Origin: Trogon surrucura
Lineage: Eukaryota; Chordata; Aves; Trogoniformes; Trogonidae
Length of the DNA: 64,000 nt
Assembly: GCA_020746105.1 (NCBI GenBank)
Contig: CM036619.1
Location: 186,001 to 250,000 of the forward strand
Reading direction: 5' to 3'
Part shown: piece by piece, positions 56,953 through 64,000 of the stretch
Layout of the letters: each line of letters starts with the position of its first letter
Position numbering within the stretch: position 1 is the stretch's first letter
The notes under the pieces: model-generated
Told to the model about the DNA's origin: nothing
The model's input: only the letters and a program-made list of their open reading frames with translations
Database searches by the model: none
Program-made: the position numbers and the translations under genes

Positions 56953-57571
56953 TGAAGACCCACAATGATCTTACGCCGTAAACACGGTCTTCACGCTGGA
57001 AGCACGCAAAACCTTCTTGCTTCACCAACGTGTTGCCAAGCTCTGCTGACCTAACGGTGGGTCTCAGGCACCTCCTTTTCCTCGAAACCAGCCCACGAGA
57101 ACCCAGGCTGCCTCCGAGACCAAGGCCCCGAGTCAGAGGTGTTTGGACCAGGTGATCCTGCCGCAGGGACCGAGCACATCACCAGTGCCTGCCGCACGAC
57201 TTCTCTTCCTCCACAGGCAGAGGCGAGCCGAGGCAGAGGTCTGGCGAACCTTTCTGATCCTGGAAGGGCCCGCAATAAGGACAGGCTCTCCTTACATCTC
57301 TTTACTTGTGAGGGAGTTTCAAGTCCAACTGTCAAACCCTGCTGGAGTCTCGCTGCCTTCAGCAGGACAGCACATGTTTAATTAAAGGCTGGATCAGACC
57401 ATGGAGCAGGAAAATAATTACAATTCTCGCGGTGATTCACGAGCAAAGAAAAGTGCCTGGTCTCCCAAGACACCGTGGGCTGGGCTTGCAGCAGCGCTCT
57501 GTGTTTGCCCCCCACCAGGAGGGACGCACAAGGCTCTGCCCCCAGGGCAGAAGGAGGTTTCCATCAGCAGC

Positions 57572-57752
57572 AATCACAGAATCACAGAATTGTTGAGGCT
57601 GGAAAAGACCTCTGAGATCATCAAGTGCAGCCTATGACCCAACACCAACGCCATGACCAGATCACGGCACCAAGTGCCACATCCAGCCTCTCCTTAAATC
57701 CCCTCCAGGGATGGTGACTCCCCCACTGCCCTGGGCAGCTCATCGGCAGCAG
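57572..57752 (-). mobile_element. CR1 3' fragment
   Basis: The reverse-strand tail ATCACAGAATCACAGAATTG is followed by GAGATCATCAAGTGCAGCCT and CCAGGGATGGTGACTCCC. Confidence 0.9.
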
Positions 57753-60700
57753 CTCAGGTAGCAAATCAGAAAAGCAGATCGCATTTATGAGCCTTGTGTT
57801 TCACCCGGGTTCTCCTGGTTAAACACAGGCTTGGCACGTTAAGGAGGGAGGGAGCCGAGGCTCCGCTGCGTGCGTGGCAGCTGAGGCGTCGGGACGCAGG
57901 AGCACACGTGTCTCCCTGCCCAGCCTCGCAGATCTGCAGGTAGGAGTCCTCCCGAGTCCCGAGCTCCGAGCCAACACCTCCAGGTGTGGCCACAGAACCA
58001 GACAGACCTGTACCCGAGCCGGGCAGCGCGGGCAGGGCGCCAGGCCCAGGGCTGAGCCCAGCACCTCGCCAGCACGCGGTGTGTCACCGGAGCCGGGAAC
58101 CAAGGCACGCCTCTCCTGCAGCAAGAGAATCCACGCGAGCCGTGTGCACTCCCTGGACAGCAAGATTCAAGAAGAAGCGCTCCACCCTAAACCCGGTGAG
58201 GAGAAGGGAGTCGGTGGCAGCAGCTTAGGCAGGCGTGGGACAAGACCCCAGGCAGTGGACACACACCACCTGCCGTCCCCAACCAGGGACCTTCCCCAAC
58301 AACAACTCCAACCCCAGCGACGCTTCACTTCTCACAGCATTTCCCACAGGCACTGAACTGGCTCCAGCTTTTTCTGGCCATGAGCACAGGACCACAAACA
58401 CCTGAGAGGTGGTAGCGAGGTGGAATCCAACGAGAAGCAGCTGATGCTCCGCAGCAGCCGAAGCCCAGGTTCAACCGTGCAGCCCCTTCCTGTGCTCCAG
58501 GAGGGACAGTGAAGGGACTCTCCTCCCAGTCAGCAGCACAGGAGGAGGGGATGCTCCTCAGCCGCCCATTCCCAGAGACTCAGGATGAGGAGGGGAAGCA
58601 GGGACAGCCGGTGGCTCCCTGTGACCCCACGCCGGGCGGGGCTGGGAGCCAGGGAGGGGCTGCTGGGACACTGCCCTCCCCAACGCAGACTGGCCGGATT
58701 TCCGACTATTTAACCCCCGTATCAGGCCCTGAGGAATGCATTTCAGCTTTATAAAAGTACTTCAGCGTCGGGGAGCACATTCCAGCTGAGACAAAGCGAG
58801 TTGTCTCCATGCCAAAGGCTCGCCAGCTGCTTCTTCCCAGGCATTTCACTGGGGACTGTGGAATGCAGCCCCTGCCGGGGATGGGCCACCAGGCTCTCGC
58901 TGCAGGGCCAGCACGGGGACGGCAAGCCGTGGGGACGCACGCCGGAGCGGGGGAGATGCTCACTCTGGTGCAAACAAAACGGCAAACCAGCTCAGGGCCA
59001 CAGAAAGGAAATCCCCAAGCCAGAATTAGATCAGAGCAATTAACAGCTCACTCTGGTGAAGAGCCGTGGAGGGGTTTTGCCGACGGGAGGTCTCAGACGT
59101 CGCCACCGGCACCTCCATGCTCCTGCGGTGGCACTTCCTGCTGAAATACTGCAAAAGCACTGATCTGGAGAGACCCACTGAGATCGTTTCATGGAAGAGC
59201 ATGATTCTGGCTACGGGTGAAGAGGCAAAGCCTCAGTGATACACCCCAAGTACCACTCGGAGACTTCCCCCTTTTCTCATATGTTTCCCATCTATCTCCT
59301 CCCAGCCACACCAGTGCCTCGGGTTCGGCCTCTCCAGTACAAAGGGACCCGATCCACCAATCCAGTTTCCTCCTAAACCTTCTGACCAAAGAAGGGTCAA
59401 CTAGCAATTACAAAAAGTCATCTACTTACCTGCAATGCCACAAATATTAGCAACAGGGGGAAATGCCACACGTTATACAATGACCCGTCCGAGGCAGAAA
59501 TCGTATCACCCTATAAGTTTATATAACAGACCCCTCTCCAGCACTGAGAGGCACCATAAAACAACAAACAAAAAAACCCAACAAATAAGCCCTAACCCTG
59601 AAACTGGGAAACCAAGACAAGGCAGGAGAGATCATGTTTACGAATTGGTACCGATCTGGGTACTCGGGCTGCAGCAGGCTGCACGCTGGGGGGTCACGGG
59701 AGAGCATCTGGGGGACCCGGTAAGTGCTCTCTAAGAGTGTCCCTGCAGGGGACAGGAGATCCTCAGGCACAAAAGGCACGAATGACTGTGGCCAGGAGAG
59801 AATAGGCAGGTGCCCGAGCAGCTCGGGGGAGCAGCTCACCACTGAGCACCCAAACAAAAAATGGAAAAAGGAGTCGGCAACAGCAGAGAACCTTGCGACA
59901 GCAGAGCTCAGCGGGCCGACACGGCCCTCCGCCTCTGCAGGCGGCATCCTCGCTGACCAGCACGCTCCCACCATCGCTCCCTGCCCATCTCAGCTCCTGC
60001 CTGTTGGGGAGACAGCAAAGCAAGGCAATGAAACCCAGGACTGTTCAGGGGAGCGCACATAACAGGTCAGAGGAGACCAAACGAGGTTAACCTGGTCCTG
60101 CCTCTACCTCTAACCATCAACGCATCACCGCCTAAATCACTCCTGGCAGATATTCAGATAACAGCCAAAGGGAGGAAGGAGAGATTAGAGGTGCAAGCAG
60201 ATCAGGTAATGAGCAAATGCTCTGCGGGGCCACTGTGAGACCGTGTTTGCGCTTCAGAGACCTGGAGTCCCGGAACACGAGTCAGGGAAGGTGAACCTGG
60301 GACAGTTATTATCACTGAGGAACAGGAGGAATCCCAAAGGTGCAAACTCCTTCCAAGCAGCCAGCTGAGCAGTCGACGCACCAAAGACATAACGATGACA
60401 TGAACCACGCGACAGATGCCTTTAGAGGTGTTCAATAACCAGGCCAGCCAAGCCCCGGAGAAAGACTGAGTAGGTGCTTTCACTGATGTTCAACCCCGGT
60501 TGTACAAAACCAGATTAAAGGCAGATTTGGTGAGAGGCAGCAGCCATAGTCATAAATCGTCCTGAACTCTCTGCTTCACCGAGCCTCTCTGCTGCCCAGA
60601 ACGCCTTTGTATCTCAGTGTTGCACTCATCTGAACTTTCTCCAAGACCTGAGCTCCTTCGGAGACCCAGGCAGGGCAGCACGCCCACAGGCTGACCGACG

Positions 60701-63700
60701 ACGAAGCTGACTATGCACCTCGGAGCTCACAGAGATCCAATACTGATAGGCAGCTCTCATTTGAAGACCTTAAAGCATAAAATCACTTCTGTGCTCCTCT
60801 TTCCTCTTCCTTTGTTTGTATGTCCAAGAACTGGAGATCAAGAGTTTCGCTAGCTCTTTTTTCCACCACTGAGCCCACACCCAGCTCTTACCACTGCAGC
60901 ACGAACCCTAAACCGCCCCAGTCACCACCCGGGGTTTGTGAGACAAGACAGTTGCTGCACAGAGAGAAAAGGACGAGCGTGAAACGGGCTGCGCCTATTT
61001 CAGCTTCTGAGCAGTACACCCAGAGTACCTGCATTTTGGAGGAACAAAATCACATCCATTTGTACACATTAACTCATATGGCTCCTGAGCTCCGGGGAGG
61101 AACAGAGAGGCACGCCAACTCTGCGCACAGGTCTCGGATCAAGTGAAACCAGTTTCTTGACTGGTTTTGTTAAGCAAATGCAGCTCGCAGTTTTGACAAA
61201 GCCTGTGATGCAAAGAATTCACACGCAGGAGAAGAGAAGGTGCCCACCGAGTGCTCACGGGCACCAAAGCTGGCTCAGTCTCATTAGAGCGCGGAGAACC
61301 ACGGAGAGTCCGGCCACCGGCCGCTCCCAGCTCCCTGACTTTCTCAGGCAAGGGCTATTACCATGCAGAGATTAAAAGGAGCAGCTTTCCTCTTCCATGG
61401 AAGTAAATAAAACTCAAGATCCTCCTTGCAGGGCCCAGATGCCAGGAAATTAAAAGCTGCTCTTAATTAGCTTTGCAAGGCCCCACCTCATCCTGGGAAA
61501 GTGACAAACACGGCTCTGGGGTTTCGCCACTGCAGGTCCCAGGCCCGGACAAAGGACACCCGTGCTCCCGCCCCTGCCCAACAGGAGGGACTATTCCCAC
61601 CAGCTCAGAAACGGTCTTGCCGAGGTGCAAATGGTAACAAGCTGGAGCAGGCAGGGCTGTGCCCAGGGTCCATGGGCATCCTCTCCTTAGTGCTTCAGCC
61701 AAGAGTCCAGTGCTAGCAATGCCCAGCGCAAGCTCGCAGCTCCTCATGGGGCAGCACGGAAAGGCTCCTGCACTGGGCCCCCTTTGTCGTGGGAGCTCTA
61801 GTAAGGAAAGAGCAGAGAACTGCAGCCCCTCCAGCTGACAGCCCTAGGGCTGCCTCTTCTGCACCACCACTATTCAAGAACTTGGTATCAAAGCTGGCTC
61901 TTTGATTTTCTCCTCTCTCCGTGATCCCTCAGCCTCACAACACCTTCTGCCCACCCAAGTGTCCCTCCAGCAGGAGGTGTCCATCGGTCCGTCCCTCTGC
62001 ACACTCGTGCCGACACCACAGAGACCTCTCCTCCCTCCTCCGCACTGACTTCTGCATGATTTTCAACCCCTACTCAGCTCCACCCTCTCTTCCTCCTACA
62101 CCAGGTCCTGCGAGCTCTGCTCCATCCAGGTCTCCTTCGACCTCTCCCTTTAGCCATTCTCCAGACTCCCGTGGAGCACACGCAGAGCCTCCGCATCCCC
62201 GCCAACCACATTATGCTCCCGGCCCGCGACTGGCCTCCACCGCTGCCTCCAAATTCCGCCTCCAAATTGCAGGTTGCGTTCATTCCTTTCTCCTGAGACC
62301 TGCACCTCTGAAGTGCTCAGGAGAGTGGACTGAGTCAGGTGGGTTCTGTAGCTCTAGGGTGACGGCTCAGCAGGCTGCATCCTCCAAACCTACGCCTCGG
62401 CTGAAGGACTCACCACTCGTCCCACTGCCGCGGTGTGTCACACGCTCACGGTCCTGCAGGAGTCACTTCATGGAAGCCAGGTAGAGCAGAAGTTAGCACA
62501 GAGCAAAGCGTTTCCTCTTCTGGAATTTGGACACCCTCGTGAAGAGCACAGGGATCAAACGGAATTTATCATTTTCCATTAAATCACGCCGTATCACCCT
62601 GGCAGCAAATCCCTGCAACAAGGCAGCAGATGCTCCTGACACAGATCTAATCCATCACTTCAAGCAACCTTAGTACAGCCACCATAACGAAAAGTCTGGA
62701 CTCAAAACCGGCAAGATTCCAGGCAGGACAAATAAAAAAGTAAGAGCGCACAGAACAATGTTCAGCAGTGCAGGACAGAGAGAAACAAGCATTCACTCTT
62801 GCAGCCTGGCAGAGCTGAGGGAAGCGTGGTGGTGTCCCTGGGGAGCGCCAGGACGGGGGCACATCACCGCACCGGGTGAAGAGCAGAGAGGAGCCAGACA
62901 AATTCATGCACTTCCAAGGGAGGCTGTCTGCCAGCTGTAGAGCGAGATAACCTTTCCAAAAGCCAGCCACCCTCCACTCCTGTGCTTCAAAAATCACCTC
63001 CACAGGGAAGCCGTCCCCAAAACTCCTGCTGGAGCCCTTAGAGCCAAGCCTCCTGCCCAGGGCTGTACACGCTCTCCCACTTGCATTTCTGACCCATCCC
63101 CACGTGCCGTTCTCCTCTCCCACCCCGACGCGCACAACCCAGCCGTCCTCTCAACTCTCGTCCCATGGAACGGGCACACGCAGCCCCACTCTGAGAAAGA
63201 AGAACATTTCCCTTCCCCATCTTCTCTCACGGCATGCAAAACCCCTCCTATCAGCTTCTCTCTCACGAAGGGCACGTTCCCATGAAGTGCTCCTCACCTG
63301 GAAAGCGTCCTCCCTACCTCAGAGACCTCTCCCATTGCCCTCCCTTGGGGAAGATGTGTGCCCAGATCAAGCCATGAAAAGTCTGTCCTGCTAGAAGGGC
63401 CATTTGCTTTCAGTTTTCACCCCATATCCACCTGGTTTAACACACGGATTCTTCTCCTGCGTTAGGTATCTGTACCTACACACGCAGTCCCCCACGGCAA
63501 TATCCTTAAATAACGCCCTTCTCGCGCACGATTTTTGTGCCTGCGCCTGAGACTAACAACCGCACCTCTTCACCGCCCGCCTGAGCTCTCTGAGCACAAA
63601 CCATCAGGACGCACGCCGGGTCAAGCCTCAGGCGGATCTAACCCCGCACCCTCGCTCTGCCAGACATGGATCTTCTCATCTGCTGCCTCTGACCACCCCA

Positions 63701-64000
63701 GCACCTGCTGGGGGAGACCTGGGAGGGCTGCAAAGGGGAAAGAGACTGCTTCTGCTGCCTCTGCCCAACGGGTCTGCGGGGCAGAGCGCCTCCAGGCAGC
63801 ACCCCCGGCTCCTCAGGGGTTTTCAGGAGCAGCAACTCCCAGGGCTGCTCCGCTCCCTTCCCCTCCTGCTCCCTGGGTCTCTCGGCTGGGAGGGAGCGGG
63901 TGTTTCGGTTCTGCCAGGGGCGGGCTGACACCCATCCCGGCAGTGGGAAGCCGACAGCACTCACAGACAGTGCTTGACACCAAAGAGCGTGAGCGCAGCA

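Noticed and set aside
57840-58130. CpG-rich stretch considered as a SCRIB first exon or promoter
   Set aside because: No LRR-coding sequence or start matching SCRIB in any minus-strand frame. GC-rich composition alone is not enough.
61921-62484. 187-codon open frame on the plus strand
   Set aside because: Composition is Pro/Ser/Arg/His-rich with no domain, no splice or conservation evidence, and it lies in GC-rich intron-like DNA. Taken as chance.

Overview
The window is vertebrate nuclear DNA, almost certainly from a bird. The evidence is about thirty fragments of CR1 non-LTR retrotransposons with the avian-type ATTCTGTG/ATTCTATG octamer 3' ends, and one multi-exon gene with GT-AG introns. 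I cannot name the species from the sequence.

The only gene I can support is SCRIB (Scribble), the LAP-family cell-polarity scaffold, on the minus strand. Twenty-five coding exons run from 47050 down to 2255 and total 3,503 bp. If exactly one coding exon lies upstream, they are exons 2 to 26. In transcription order they encode leucine-rich repeats 2-16 (47050 to 35232), the linker with its acidic and conserved KDTPHYKKHFK segments (34101 to 28845), PDZ1 (17649 to about 15900), PDZ2 (about 15800 to 9900), PDZ3 (9549 to 5860), PDZ4 (4834 to 3025) and the first exon of the C-terminal tail (2374 to 2255). The start-codon exon was not found in 47051-64000 and should lie beyond 64000; the proline-rich tail exons should lie below position 1. 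Exon phases join perfectly except in one exon (9789-10047). That exon is 259 bp instead of a multiple of three, and its frame breaks at a run of seven C (coding strand) between PDZ2 and PDZ3.

The rest is intron. Introns 16 (17650-28844), 20 (10048-15107), 5 (38997-44485) and the visible part of intron 1 (47051-64000, 16.9 kb) are the largest. CR1 fragments are spread through them, mostly antisense to SCRIB within the gene body. Two lie unusually close to splice sites: one starts about 26 bp upstream of the PDZ4 exon acceptor, the other about 6 bp after the exon 13 donor. The longest CR1 (53800-55240) still shows reverse-transcriptase sequence but carries frameshifts and altered catalytic motifs. 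Small tandem repeats (22-bp minisatellite, TC tract, short duplications) complete the picture. I saw no convincing tRNA, rRNA, CRISPR, viral or bacterial-type element, and no undescribed multi-gene system. The points most worth checking are the exon 21 frameshift, the two splice-site-adjacent CR1 copies and the weak donor of the 63-bp exon 16.
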